A stretch of DNA of 64,000 bases from Arthrobacter sp. zg-Y844 (GTDB lineage: Bacteria > Actinomycetota > Actinomycetes > Actinomycetales > Micrococcaceae), in NCBI RefSeq assembly GCF_024385465.1, contig NZ_JANFLS010000001.1, forward strand, positions 1,054,001 to 1,118,000, read 5' to 3'. Both the position numbers and the translations under genes were made by a program. The notes under the pieces were generated by a model. The model was not told the DNA's origin. It was given only the letters and a program-made list of their open reading frames with translations, and did not search any database. Positions 42,922 to 52,594 of this stretch are shown here, piece after piece; position 1 is the first letter of the stretch; every line of letters begins with the position of its first letter.

Positions 42922-43974
42922 CTAGGGCGCCGAATCCACCACGGAGGCGGTGATTGCCGTCCAAGCAGTCACGGTGCCCGCCGGGACCCCTTTGTCCTCC
43001 CTGAGCTGCACCTCCCGCTCGCCGATCACGTGGCCGGACGCCGGGTCGATGATGATTTCCATCCTGGCCCGGTAATTGCTGCTTTTCATTCCCAGGGAGA
43101 CTCCGGTCCGCCCATCCAACGTGGCCTCGCGGTCCACCAGGGACACTCCCGGAATCAGCGCAATGGCTTGGTAGATCACAGCACGCAGGTCCGCAGGAAC
43201 GGCTCCCGTACGCAGGATATTCGCGAAGGCCATGAAGGCTTCGGCCTCCGTGTTCCAGTGGTTGCCCTCTGTTTGTGCATAGATCATCTTCAACAATTCG
43301 TCCGGGTCGCGGGGGGCGCTTTTAATCACCTCGTTCAGCGACATATCGTTGAGGACATACCAGTCGGAGCCGCCCCATTGCCCGCCGGGTGCACGCAGCA
43401 CTTCGCCTTCCATCGGCATTCCGAAGGCCCGCCTTTCCGCCGCCATCCTCTCGGACGCCTGCCGCGAACCTTCGCCGAAGAATTGCACCGGTGCGCTGGG
43501 CTCCGAGGCCCAGACCCATTCCCCGGTCCTATCGGCCGGCACATACATCTGCCGGTCCATACTGGCTAGCCACCGGTGGGTGGCGTCATTTGCGGGCCCG
43601 CGCTCGAACATCATTATCACGCCGGTGGTTTTGATCTTCAGGTACTGGCCTGGCTGGACTACGGGATCAGACGTGTTGATCGCGGCTGTCGCCGCAGCGT
43701 TGAGGACCAAGGCCGCCTCCGCCGTCGCACCCGGGCGTTCATTGGCTCCGACGACGTCCACCGCCACGAGCGTTGCAACGAGCGCCGCAGCCGCGGCGGA
43801 GGCCAACAGAGTGCGGCGCCAGGGCCGCCGGGCGTGCACCGGGCCCGCCGCGCGACGGGAGGATTCCTCTTCCGCGGCCTTTTGCATCAGTTTCTCCCGC
43901 CCGGCGGCCAGGACGGCCGGGAGTACCGTTCCGGTGCTGTTACGCGTTGTGCGGAGCAGGTGCAGTTCGTCCAT
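42922..43974 (-). CDS. CU044_5270-family membrane protein, ECF sigma partner
   Basis: 350-residue single-pass protein. A cytoplasmic N-terminus of about 55 residues with Arg-rich RRPWRRT precedes one membrane helix (LLASAAAAALVATLVAVDVVG), followed by a large extracytoplasmic domain (about 80-350). This layout and the gene order, 35 bases inside the end of an ECF sigma factor gene, match CU044_5270 proteins. They are thought to act with the sigma factor, possibly as anti-sigma, although no classical zinc motif is present. Confidence 0.82.
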   Translation of the reverse strand: MDELHLLRTTRNSTGTVLPAVLAAGREKLMQKAAEEESSRRAAGPVHARRPWRRTLLASAAAAALVATLVAVDVVGANERPGATAEAALVLNAAATAAINTSDPVVQPGQYLKIKTTGVIMMFERGPANDATHRWLASMDRQMYVPADRTGEWVWASEPSAPVQFFGEGSRQASERMAAERRAFGMPMEGEVLRAPGGQWGGSDWYVLNDMSLNEVIKSAPRDPDELLKMIYAQTEGNHWNTEAEAFMAFANILRTGAVPADLRAVIYQAIALIPGVSLVDREATLDGRTGVSLGMKSSNYRARMEIIIDPASGHVIGEREVQLREDKGVPAGTVTAWTAITASVVDSAP

Positions 43975-44536
43975 GATCACTGTCCATATCGTCGAAAAGG
44001 GCAAAGCCGAGGTCGGCCCGGAGCTTGCGCCGGGCACGGTTGATGCGGGAGCGGACGGTGCCGATAGGCACGCCGGTGGCGGTGGCGATTCCGTCGTAGG
44101 TCAGGTCCGCCCACGCGTAGAGGAGGATGGCTTCCCGCTCGATCGGTGCCAGCGCATGCAGGGCCGCACCGATCCGGGACCGGTCGCCGTCGGCATCCAC
44201 TTTCGCGTCCACCGCATCGAGCCCGTCCGCGGAGTGTCCGCGGCCGCCGTTTCGGGCCAGGGCACGCAGCATGCGCGCTTCGGCGCGATGGTGCCGGCGC
44301 AGCAAATTGGTGGCGATGCCGAAGAGCCAGGGCCGCACGGCTTCGGCCGGCCCGTCAAAGCCTGCCCGCCCTTCGAAGGCGACCAGGAAGGTTTCCGCCA
44401 TCACGTCTTCGGCAGCAAAGTCACCGGCACGGCGGGCCGCGTACCGGTAGATGTCCGGCGCGTGCCGGTCATAGAGTTCCCCGAATGTGGCGGGGGCGCT
44501 CCGCGACCGCTCCACAATCTCTTTGTCTGTGTTCAC
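43940..44536 (-). CDS. ECF sigma-70 family sigma factor
   Basis: 198-residue sigma factor starting at a GTG. Region 2 contains YRYAARRAGDFAAEDVMAETFLVAFE and VRPWLFGIATNLLRRHHR. Region 4 contains LAPIEREAILLYAWADLTYDGIATATGVPIGTVRSRINRAR. It is co-transcribed with a membrane partner, so it probably responds to an extracytoplasmic signal. Confidence 0.93.
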   Translation of the reverse strand: MNTDKEIVERSRSAPATFGELYDRHAPDIYRYAARRAGDFAAEDVMAETFLVAFEGRAGFDGPAEAVRPWLFGIATNLLRRHHRAEARMLRALARNGGRGHSADGLDAVDAKVDADGDRSRIGAALHALAPIEREAILLYAWADLTYDGIATATGVPIGTVRSRINRARRKLRADLGFALFDDMDSDHGRTAPAPHNA

Positions 44537-44627
44537 ACCCTGTAATGCCCGCTCACCGCAAATGGTTCACGGTTCCCCCGATTTTCTTTTCGTCTTTCCC
44601 CTGTTTCAGCGACCTGCACATTAAACG

Positions 44628-44675
44628 ACGACGGCGCCGCCCGGACTCGCAGGGAGTCCGGCGCGGCGCCGTCGT
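44628..44675 (-). terminator. Strong terminator after gap
   Basis: A 13-bp outer stem (44628-44640 with 44663-44675) and an 8-bp inner stem (44641-44648 with 44654-44661) form one near-continuous 21-bp hairpin with a one-base bulge, just past the gap stop. CGTTTAA follows on the reverse strand. Confidence 0.88.
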
Positions 44676-44688
44676 GCGTTGTTGCTTG

Positions 44689-45747
<1,059 letters not shown>

Positions 45748-45792
45748 CTATAATTATGCTGTTATTACCGCCACACGTCAAAGGGCACTTCC

Positions 45793-46998
45793 ATGGACGC
45801 CTCAGCAAACACTCCGCAGCTACTGCGCCGCACCAACCTGCGCGCGGTGCTGGAGGTGCTCCGTGCTGCCCCCTCCGTCACGGGCACCGACCTGATCAAC
45901 GCCACCGGCCTGACCCGCGCCACCGTCATTGCCGTGTGTGATGACCTGATTGCCCGGGGCTGGGCCCGGGAAACGGAGTCCCCGCGCATCGACCGGCAAA
46001 AAGGCCGGCCCGCCCGCCGGTTCGAATTCAACGAAAGTGCCGGCTATGTCCTGGGGCTCGACGTCGGCATCGCCACCGTCCGGGTGCTGGTCGCCGACCT
46101 CGCGGGCGCCGTCGTCGGCGAATCGGAGGCACGGTTCCCGCGTCACGGCGGCGAACCGGAACAACGACGGCGCGTGGTCACCGAGGCCGTCGATGCCGCC
46201 CTGCAGGACGCAGGGATTTCCCCGTCGGCCGTGCTGTGCGCGGGGATGGGCATCGCCGCGCAGGTCACCGGCGCCGGCGACGTCGCCCCGGGGCAGGAGG
46301 TGGCGCCGATGTTCGATCTCGGACTGAGCGCCATCTTCAGCGATTCCCGCGGCTGGCCGCTGCTCGTGGAAAACGATGCCAAGCTGGCAGCCCTCGCCGA
46401 ACGCTGGCGCGGGGTGGGCGCGGGCGAAAACGACCTGGCGGTGATCCTGGCCGGCGAGCGCCTCGGCAGCGGCATCATCGAGTCCGGCCGCCTGCTGCAC
46501 GGTGCGACCGGCGGCACCGGCGCCATGGGTGCGCTGGACCTGGTGGAAGGCGTAGGCAACGAGGACGGCATTGCCAAGCTTGCCCGCCTTTGGGGCAGTG
46601 CCGCACTGAAGGAAGGGCACAACGGCCGCATCCGCGAACTCGTGGGACCGGATACCAACCGCGCCTCGGCCCGTCTGGTATTCGAAGCGGCCGAGGCCGG
46701 AGACCCGGTGGCCGAAGAAATCCTGGACCGGATTGCCCGCCGGATGGCCCGGGTACTGGCACTGGTGTCCTCGTTCTTCGATCCTCGGCTGATCGTGATC
46801 GGCGGCGCGGTGGCGGCGTCGGCCACTGCCCTGCTGCCCGCCATGACGCGTGAGCTGAACGGGTACGTGGTGAAACCGCCCCGGGTCGCCGTTTCGAACC
46901 TGGGCACCATGCTGGTGCCCACCGGTGCGGTGCGCCTGGCCCTGGACTACGTGGAAACCCACCTCCTGGACCTGGTGCCCGAGCCGCGCCGGGAGTAG
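45793..46998 (+). CDS. ROK-family transcriptional regulator
   Basis: 401-residue regulator. The winged HTH (about 12-70) reads LRRTNLRAVLEVLRAAPSVTGTDLINATGLTRATV. The ROK sugar-kinase-like domain (about 80-395) has VLGLDVGIATVRVLVADL, VENDAKLAALAERW and ARVLALVSSFFDPRLIVIGG. The zinc-binding cysteine cluster of ROK kinases is not visible, so it is more likely a sugar-sensing regulator than an active kinase. Adjacent palindrome and divergent gap suggest glycolytic control. Confidence 0.92.
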   Translation: MDASANTPQLLRRTNLRAVLEVLRAAPSVTGTDLINATGLTRATVIAVCDDLIARGWARETESPRIDRQKGRPARRFEFNESAGYVLGLDVGIATVRVLVADLAGAVVGESEARFPRHGGEPEQRRRVVTEAVDAALQDAGISPSAVLCAGMGIAAQVTGAGDVAPGQEVAPMFDLGLSAIFSDSRGWPLLVENDAKLAALAERWRGVGAGENDLAVILAGERLGSGIIESGRLLHGATGGTGAMGALDLVEGVGNEDGIAKLARLWGSAALKEGHNGRIRELVGPDTNRASARLVFEAAEAGDPVAEEILDRIARRMARVLALVSSFFDPRLIVIGGAVAASATALLPAMTRELNGYVVKPPRVAVSNLGTMLVPTGAVRLALDYVETHLLDLVPEPRRE

Positions 46999-47008
46999 GG
47001 CCGGGAGG

Positions 47009-47419
47009 CTACCGCAGTTCCTGGATCCGCAGCTGATTGCCCGCCGGGTCCCGCAGCGCGCAGTCCCTCGCTCCCCAGTCCTGCTCCATGGGCTCCTGGA
47101 CCACCTCCGCTCCGCCGGCGACGGCGCGCTCGAATGCCGCGTCCAGATCGGCAGTTGCCAGCATCATCCCGGCATAGGTGCCCTTGGCCATCATTTCCTC
47201 GATGGTCCTGCGCTCGGCGTCAGTGATGCCGGGGTCCGCTGCGGGCGGCTCCAGCACAATGGAAGTTCCCGGCTGGTCCGGCGGCCCCACCGTGATCCAC
47301 CGCATGTCGCCGTAGCCGACATCGTTGCGGACCTCGAAGCCCAGCACGTCGCGGTAGAACGCCAGCGAAGCATCGGGATCGGTCTGGGGAAGAAATACCG
47401 CATTGATGGAGATGTCCAT
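47009..47419 (-). CDS. VOC-family (glyoxalase/bleomycin resistance fold) protein
   Basis: 136-residue single-domain VOC protein with two beta-alpha-beta modules: DPDASLAFYRDVLGFEV at the N-terminus and WGARDCALRDPAGNQLRI at the C-terminus. GAGGG before the ATG at 47419 fixes the start. Probably translated from the same mRNA as the AraC-type regulator six bases upstream. Substrate unknown. Confidence 0.9.
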   Translation of the reverse strand: MDISINAVFLPQTDPDASLAFYRDVLGFEVRNDVGYGDMRWITVGPPDQPGTSIVLEPPAADPGITDAERRTIEEMMAKGTYAGMMLATADLDAAFERAVAGGAEVVQEPMEQDWGARDCALRDPAGNQLRIQELR

Positions 47420-47424
47420 CGGGC

Positions 47425-47907
47425 TCACCCTCTCTGGGACGGCGAAAACCGCCCTTTCCTGATCGGTCTTTGCACGGTGCGCCTCACGCACCCCGGCAGG
47501 TCCGGCTCCTGCTCTGCAGCCAGCCGCCGATAGGTTCCCGGCGGGACCCCCACCAGCTCGGTAAAGCGTGTGCTGAAGGTACCCGGCGAGGAGCACCCCA
47601 CGGCGAAGCACACGTCGGTGACGCTCCGGGTGCTGCAGCGCAGCAGCGTCATGGCCCGTTCAATGCGCCGGGTCATGAGATACGAATACGGCGATTCCCC
47701 GTAGGCCAGGCGGAACTGGCGGCTGAGGTGTCCGGCCGACATAAATACCCCGCGTGCCAGCGCTTCGACATCCAGTGGCTTGGCATACTCTCGGTCGATC
47801 CGGTCCCGCACCCGACGCAGTCGGGCCAGGTCGGCGAGCCGGCGGGAGTTCTCCAATGCCCGGCCGGATCCTCCGTCCTTGTCCACGGCTGCTGATACGA
47901 CACTCAT
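47425..47907 (-). CDS. AraC-family HTH regulator
   Basis: 160-residue protein consisting mostly of the AraC double HTH (about 45-130): LARGVFMSAGHLSRQFRLAYGESPYSYLMTRRIERA and DVCFAVGCSSPGTFSTRFTELVGVPPGTYRR. There is no separate sensor domain. The VOC protein directly downstream may bind the effector (a frequent AraC-VOC pairing; inference). Confidence 0.92.
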   Translation of the reverse strand: MSVVSAAVDKDGGSGRALENSRRLADLARLRRVRDRIDREYAKPLDVEALARGVFMSAGHLSRQFRLAYGESPYSYLMTRRIERAMTLLRCSTRSVTDVCFAVGCSSPGTFSTRFTELVGVPPGTYRRLAAEQEPDLPGCVRRTVQRPIRKGRFSPSQRG

Positions 47908-48098
47908 CGCACTTTCCCTGCTGCTGTCCTGTCCGGTGTTCCCTCACGCTACCGGCGGGCGGGCGGAAGGCGCTTCTTGATTCCTGATCGATTTGTCCGC
48001 CGGCCCTTTTTGCCATGGTTCCACTTCAGGGCGCGGCAGGATACCGAAATCCGCGCGATGAACTTCAAGAACACGAGCGAACCGGTCGCTCGACACAG

Positions 48099-48130
48099 AA
48101 AGGGCCGGGTGCCGCTGCACCCGGCCCTTT
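48099..48130 (-). terminator. Terminator after acidic repeat protein
   Basis: AAAGGGCCGGGTGC (48099-48112) pairs perfectly with 48117-48130 around a CGCT loop, 12 bases past the reverse-strand stop. Confidence 0.9.
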
Positions 48131-48141
48131 GACTGCGGAAA

Positions 48142-48642
48142 CTACGCCGGGGCCGATCCGTCCTCGCTTTGGTTCTCCCGGTCCTCATCCGGTCCGCCGT
48201 CGTGGTGGCCGTCGTCATGGTGCCGGCCGTGGTGGCGGCCGTCGTCATCGTACCGGCCTTCACCCTCCTCGGCGTCCGGGTCCTTCTGCTCGGGACCTTG
48301 GCCGTCCGGACCCTGTTCCGCCTCTCCGTCGGCATCCCGGCGTTCCTCGTCCCGGGTGTCCTGCTCGCCCTGCTCGTCCCGGGTGTCCTGCTCGTCCTGC
48401 TCGTCCCGGGTGTCGTGCTCGTCCTGCTCGTCCTGCTTGTCCTGGGTGTCCTGCTCGTCGAAGAAGTCCCGGCTCTCGTTGTCCCCGGCGTCCTGTTCCT
48501 GGGCGGTGGAGCCGGCCTGCTCAAACTCCGGGTTCTCCGCTACAGCGGTACCCGCCAAAAAACTGGCAACCAGCAGGCCCACACCGGCAAGGGCGCCGCC
48601 GCCCCAGACGATGACTTTCCGAGCTCCGCTGCCTATACCCAT
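48142..48642 (-). CDS. Exported acidic repeat protein with His-rich tail
   Basis: 166-residue protein of unknown function. An N-terminal hydrophobic segment (WGGGALAGVGLLVASFLAGTAVA) acts as signal peptide or membrane anchor. The rest is low complexity: Asp/Glu/Gln/Arg repeats of nine residues (DTRDEQDEQ and variants, about 55-100), an acidic Gly/Pro stretch, then a His/Asp-rich segment (GRHHGRHHDDGHHDGG) that could bind metal ions. Residues in the repeat are nearly all charged or Gln, so it is probably disordered. GGAGG lies upstream of the ATG. Confidence 0.75.
   Translation of the reverse strand: MGIGSGARKVIVWGGGALAGVGLLVASFLAGTAVAENPEFEQAGSTAQEQDAGDNESRDFFDEQDTQDKQDEQDEHDTRDEQDEQDTRDEQGEQDTRDEERRDADGEAEQGPDGQGPEQKDPDAEEGEGRYDDDGRHHGRHHDDGHHDGGPDEDRENQSEDGSAPA
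48350..48457. repeat. 27-bp tandem repeat inside acidic repeat gene
   Basis: Units beginning TCCCGGGTGTC at 48350, 48377 and 48404 repeat every 27 bases, with a degenerate fourth unit to about 48457. Each encodes nine residues on the reverse strand. Confidence 0.85.
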
Positions 48643-48943
48643 GGTGCTGTTTCACCTCCGAATAAGTGGTTTGCTGACGGTTACCATCCTCGAACTTGTT
48701 GCTTTGAGAATTCTCAAAAGCAGCTGAGGGCCAGCGGCACGCGCACGTCAGGGCGATGCCGGCGGCGGGATTCAGCCCGTTGATATCCGGCCCCTCGCCA
48801 GCATTCCAGTCAGGCCTCGGTCATCTTCGACCGCGCCGGGCGCCCAACACCTTCGCCGTCGTCCACCTCAACAATCATTGACTTTATCAATAGATTGCTG
48901 TTCCAATGGTTTTTGATGTGAACTAGCTCACGACAAAGGAGTC
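48643..48943. other. Divergent intergenic region before fadD-like gene
   Basis: 301 bases between the acidic repeat protein and the CoA ligase. The only clear element is the palindrome at 48878-48890. I see no gene. Confidence 0.5.
48878..48890. promoter_or_regulatory. MarR-type palindrome before CoA ligase operon
   Basis: TTGACTTTATCAA has TTGA/TCAA arms around five bases and differs by one base from the site at 52505-52517 beside the marR gene. It lies 54 bases before the ligase ATG. Confidence 0.6.
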
Positions 48944-50452
48944 ATGGTGAATCTGGGAATTGGTTCCTGGCCGGCACGGCGGGCAAAGGTACGCCCGCAT
49001 GATCCGGCGATCGTGTTCGAGGGTCGCGAGTGGAGCTACGCGGACGTGGACCGCCGCGTACGCCAGCTGGCCAATGCCCTGCTCAACGCCGGGATCCGCC
49101 GCGGAGACCGCGTGGCCTACGTCGGCTTCAACCATCCGGCCCTGTTGGAAACCTTCTTTGCCGCCGGCCTGATCGGCGCCGCCTGCGTCCTGGTCAATCC
49201 GCGCCTGCGGCAGGCCGAGGTGGACTACATCCTGCGCGACTGCGGCGCCAGGGCCGTGGTCTACACCGATGAGCAGCGGGAGAACAATGAACAGCTCGCC
49301 GCGGAGCTCGACGTCGAGCGGTGGCTGAGCGTGGACGGCGGCGGGCCGGGAACCGGGTTCGAAGACTTCCTCTCCGCCGGCAGCGAGGATCCGGTGCCGG
49401 ACGGCGTCGAGATGGAGGATCTCGCCCTGATTATGTACACCTCCGGCACCACCGGCCGGCCGAAGGGCGCGATGCTTTCGCACCAGAATCTGTTCTACCA
49501 GTACGTGAACGCGCTGATCGGCGTCGATCTGCGGCAGGACGAGGTGCACCTGGCCGTGGCGCCGCTGTTCCATATTGCCGGGTTGAACATGATGACCCTG
49601 CCCGCCTTCACCCTGGGCGGCCGGATCATCATCCACCGCTCCTTCAAGCCGGACGCCGTACTGCGCGAAATCGCCGCTTCCCGAGTCACCTCCTCCTTCA
49701 TGGTTCCGGCCATGCTCGATGCACTCAGCGAGCACCCCGGGTTTGCCGATGCGGATTTGTCCTCGGTCCGTGGATTCATGGTGGGAGGATCACCGGTTCC
49801 CGAACGGATGATCCGCACCTGGGCGGGCAAGGGGGCGGCCATCATGCAGGGCTTCGGCATGACGGAGACCGCTCCCGGGGTGTGCATGCTCGAGGCACGT
49901 GACGGCGTTACGAAAGCCGGCTCAGCGGGCCGTTCGCATTTCTTCACGGAGCATCAGGTGGTGGATTTCGACGGCAAGCCCGTGCCGCCGGGTGCGCCCG
50001 GAGAAGTGATCGTCCGGGGCCCCAACGTGATGTCCGGTTACTGGAACAAGCCGGAAGAAACCGCCAAGGCACTTGCTGACGGTTGGTATCACTCCGGTGA
50101 CATCGCCGTCGTGGACGAAGACGGATACATGTACATCAAGGACCGGATCAAGGACATGTACATTTCCGGCGGCGAGAACGTTTATCCCGCCGAGGTGGAA
50201 AACGCGCTGCTGAACATCCCCGGCGTCCGGGATGCAGCGGTCATCGGCATCCCCGACTCGAAGTGGGGCGAAACCGGATTGGCCTTCATTGTCCTGGCCG
50301 ACGGCGACTCCCGCACCAGCGAGGACCTCCGCGCCCAGCTGAGCCAGCGGCTGGCCACCTACAAGCTGCCGCGCCGGATCAACGTCGTTACCGAGCTTCC
50401 CCGCACCGCGACCGGCAAGATCCAAAAGCACGTCCTGCGTGCCGGTGCCTGA
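48944..50452 (+). CDS. Acyl-CoA synthetase (AMP-binding)
   Basis: ANL ligase of 502 residues. The P-loop is LIMYTSGTTGRPKGAM, the A5 motif MQGFGMTETAPG, the A7/A8 region DGWYHSGDIAVVDEDGYMYIKDRIKDMYISGGENVYP, and the catalytic Lys is in TATGKIQKH. AAAGGAG precedes the ATG. It is followed 53 bases later by an MHS-family transporter, forming an uptake-and-activation operon for an organic acid, and shares a palindrome with the downstream beta-oxidation-like operon. Confidence 0.94.
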   Translation: MVNLGIGSWPARRAKVRPHDPAIVFEGREWSYADVDRRVRQLANALLNAGIRRGDRVAYVGFNHPALLETFFAAGLIGAACVLVNPRLRQAEVDYILRDCGARAVVYTDEQRENNEQLAAELDVERWLSVDGGGPGTGFEDFLSAGSEDPVPDGVEMEDLALIMYTSGTTGRPKGAMLSHQNLFYQYVNALIGVDLRQDEVHLAVAPLFHIAGLNMMTLPAFTLGGRIIIHRSFKPDAVLREIAASRVTSSFMVPAMLDALSEHPGFADADLSSVRGFMVGGSPVPERMIRTWAGKGAAIMQGFGMTETAPGVCMLEARDGVTKAGSAGRSHFFTEHQVVDFDGKPVPPGAPGEVIVRGPNVMSGYWNKPEETAKALADGWYHSGDIAVVDEDGYMYIKDRIKDMYISGGENVYPAEVENALLNIPGVRDAAVIGIPDSKWGETGLAFIVLADGDSRTSEDLRAQLSQRLATYKLPRRINVVTELPRTATGKIQKHVLRAGA

Positions 50453-50505
50453 GCAGGGCACCGGCCCGCAACCCCGCTATCCATCACTCCCCCTCGAAGG
50501 AAACC

Positions 50506-51843
50506 ATGTCATCCGCTCCTGACGCTCCGGCCGCCCCGGCGCTGCGCACCGGAAAGAACGAGGCCCGCCGGGTCATTCTCTCCAGCTACCTCGGCTCGAC
50601 CATCGAGTTCTACGACTTCCTGCTTTACGCCTCCGCCTCGGCACTGGTGTTCCCGCATGTCTTCTTCACCAACCTGGATCCGCTGGCCGGCACCATCGCC
50701 TCCTACGGCACCTTCGCCGCCGGCTATCTTGCCCGGCCGCTGGGCGGTGCCGTGTTCGGGCACTTCGGTGACCGGCTGGGCCGCAAGAAGATGCTTATTC
50801 TGTCGATGCTCATCATGGGCATCGCCTCCACCCTGATCGGCCTGATCCCCAGCGCCAACACCATTGGTTCCTGGGGCGCCGTGATCCTGATCCTGCTGCG
50901 CGTCTGCCAGGGCATTGCCGTAGGCGGCGAATGGGGCGGAGCCGCCCTCATGGCACTGGAGCACTCAGCGAAGGGGAAACGCGGATTCGCCGCCTCCTTC
51001 ACCAATGCCGGAGCCCCCACCGGTGCGGCCCTCGGCACGTTCATCCTGGGCCTCTTCGCCTCCATGCCGGAGGACCAGTTCCTGTCCTGGGGCTGGCGGG
51101 TTCCGTTCCTGCTCTCGGCGCTGCTCCTTGTGGTGGGACTCTTTGTACGTTCCCGCGTTTCCGAAAGCCCCATTTTCAAGGCAGCCGTGGAGAAGGAAGC
51201 AGCCGATCAGGGCTACGCCAAGCCCAAGCTGCCGATCCTGCAGGTGCTGCGCCGGCCACGTGCGTTGATCTTCACCATGCTCGGCGGAGCCTCGGGCTTT
51301 GCCCTGCAGGTATTCCTGGCCACCTTCGCCGTGAGCTACGCCGTCGAACACGGAGCCGAGCGCCAGTCGGTCCTCTACGTCTTCGCTGCCGCTTCCATCC
51401 TCAGCGTCGCGTTTGTGGTGGGTATGGGCCGGCTCTCCGACCGGCTGGGCCGCCGTCCGGTCATGGTCGCCGGCCTGGTGCTGTTCATCGCCATGATCTT
51501 CCCGATGTTCTCCTGGCTGTCGACGGGCAACGTCTGGCTGATCTTCGCCGTCTTTATGCTCGGCTTGCTCTTCCATGCCGCCATTTACGGACCGCTGGCC
51601 GCGTTCATCTCCGAACAGTTTGGCACCACCGCCCGGTACACCGGTGCGTCCCTGGGCTACCAGTTCGCCACCCTGCTCGGTGCCGGCTTCACACCCGGCA
51701 TCCTGTCCTCGATCTATGCCTCCAGCGGCCGGGACACCGGGCCCGTGGTCTGGTACCTGGCCGGAATGGCACTGATCAGTGCCATCTTCATCCTGCTGAC
51801 CCGCGAATCCAAGGACTATGACCTGGAGACGCACGAGCACTGA
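50506..51843 (+). CDS. MFS transporter, metabolite:H+ symporter (MHS) family
   Basis: 445-residue permease with about twelve hydrophobic segments. MHS signatures are SSYLGSTIEFYDFLLY near residue 25, the loop GHFGDRLGRKKML, and GGEWGGAALMALEHS. The second repeat has MGRLSDRLGRRPVM. GAAGGAAACC supports the ATG at 50506. With the CoA ligase immediately upstream it probably imports the carboxylate that the ligase activates (inference). Confidence 0.92.
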   Translation: MSSAPDAPAAPALRTGKNEARRVILSSYLGSTIEFYDFLLYASASALVFPHVFFTNLDPLAGTIASYGTFAAGYLARPLGGAVFGHFGDRLGRKKMLILSMLIMGIASTLIGLIPSANTIGSWGAVILILLRVCQGIAVGGEWGGAALMALEHSAKGKRGFAASFTNAGAPTGAALGTFILGLFASMPEDQFLSWGWRVPFLLSALLLVVGLFVRSRVSESPIFKAAVEKEAADQGYAKPKLPILQVLRRPRALIFTMLGGASGFALQVFLATFAVSYAVEHGAERQSVLYVFAAASILSVAFVVGMGRLSDRLGRRPVMVAGLVLFIAMIFPMFSWLSTGNVWLIFAVFMLGLLFHAAIYGPLAAFISEQFGTTARYTGASLGYQFATLLGAGFTPGILSSIYASSGRDTGPVVWYLAGMALISAIFILLTRESKDYDLETHEH

Positions 51844-51857
51844 CCCCGCCTCAAAAC

Positions 51858-51893
51858 AGTGCCGCGTCCTCCGCTGCTAGAGGACGCGGCACT
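51858..51893. terminator. Bidirectional terminator between MFS and marR
   Basis: AGTGCCGCGTCCTC (51858-51871) pairs perfectly with 51880-51893 around an 8-nt loop, between the convergent MFS and marR genes. AAAAC precedes the stem, giving a short T-run on the reverse strand. Confidence 0.88.
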
Positions 51894-51965
51894 ACGGCGT
51901 CCACCCCCCGCTTCAGGGGTCTGTCCCGGAAGCGGGATGACACTCCCCGGCCCAGCCCGCGGCAG

Positions 51966-52418
51966 CTAGAAAGCAACCTGCTGCAGCAGCCGGCGGAGTT
52001 CGTCCTGTTCGGCGGCGGAGAGCTGCGCCATGGAGGCCGCTGTGGCTCCGACCACTGCCTCCCTGGCCCGTGCATACAGCTCGTCCCCGTCCTTGGTGGG
52101 CGCAATGACCTTTGAGCGGCGGTCCCGGGGGTCGGTCTGGCGTTCGACGGCGCCGCGGCTCTCCAGCTCGTCGATGATGGCCACGATCTGGCTGGGATCC
52201 AGCACCAGGAACTGGCTCAGCTCCCGCTGTGTTGGCGCCGCTCCGCTGCAGGCCAGGGACAGCACGGAGTAGTGGCGCACCTTCAGGCCGAGGTCGGCCA
52301 GCCGGCGGTTGGCCTCGGCCGAGCCCATGGACGCGGCGCGGGCCATCAGGAAGACGGGTTCGGCACCGAGATCGGTAGCGGCGAAGCGGGCGGCAACGCC
52401 GTCAGGGAAGGTGCTCAT
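51966..52418 (-). CDS. MarR-family transcriptional regulator
   Basis: 150-residue winged-helix regulator. Core motif: TQRELSQFLVLDPSQIVAIIDELESRGAVERQTDPRDRRSKVIAPT, the canonical MarR recognition helix and wing. It is flanked by the CoA ligase/transporter operon and divergent from the SDR operon. Both operons have a near-identical palindrome, so it is the likely repressor of the whole module, responding to the substrate or its CoA ester (inference). Confidence 0.94.
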   Translation of the reverse strand: MSTFPDGVAARFAATDLGAEPVFLMARAASMGSAEANRRLADLGLKVRHYSVLSLACSGAAPTQRELSQFLVLDPSQIVAIIDELESRGAVERQTDPRDRRSKVIAPTKDGDELYARAREAVVGATAASMAQLSAAEQDELRRLLQQVAF

Positions 52419-52504
52419 GGAGTGTTTGATCCTTCGGCAGGGGCACGGTCAGAACCCCATCCTAGGAGATAGTCGCTTCTCCCAATAAGTGAGGATATTA
52501 ACTG

Positions 52505-52517
52505 TTGACTTTTTCAA
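52505..52517. promoter_or_regulatory. MarR-type palindrome before SDR operon
   Basis: TTGACTTTTTCAA (TTGA/TCAA arms) lies in the marR-SDR divergent gap and matches 48878-48890 in 12 of 13 bases. Confidence 0.6.
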
Positions 52518-52594
52518 TGATATGCCGTGGAATGGGAACACCGCCGCAACGTGGCCGCAGTCACATGCGGCCGGCCTGAGCAAAGGAGCTTCGC

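Noticed and set aside
48350-48457. CRISPR-like array
   Set aside because: The 27-bp units are contiguous with no spacers and encode a protein repeat.
48878-48890. TTGACT read as a -35 box
   Set aside because: No -10 sequence lies 16-18 bases downstream at either copy, whereas the palindromic symmetry is kept at both sites.
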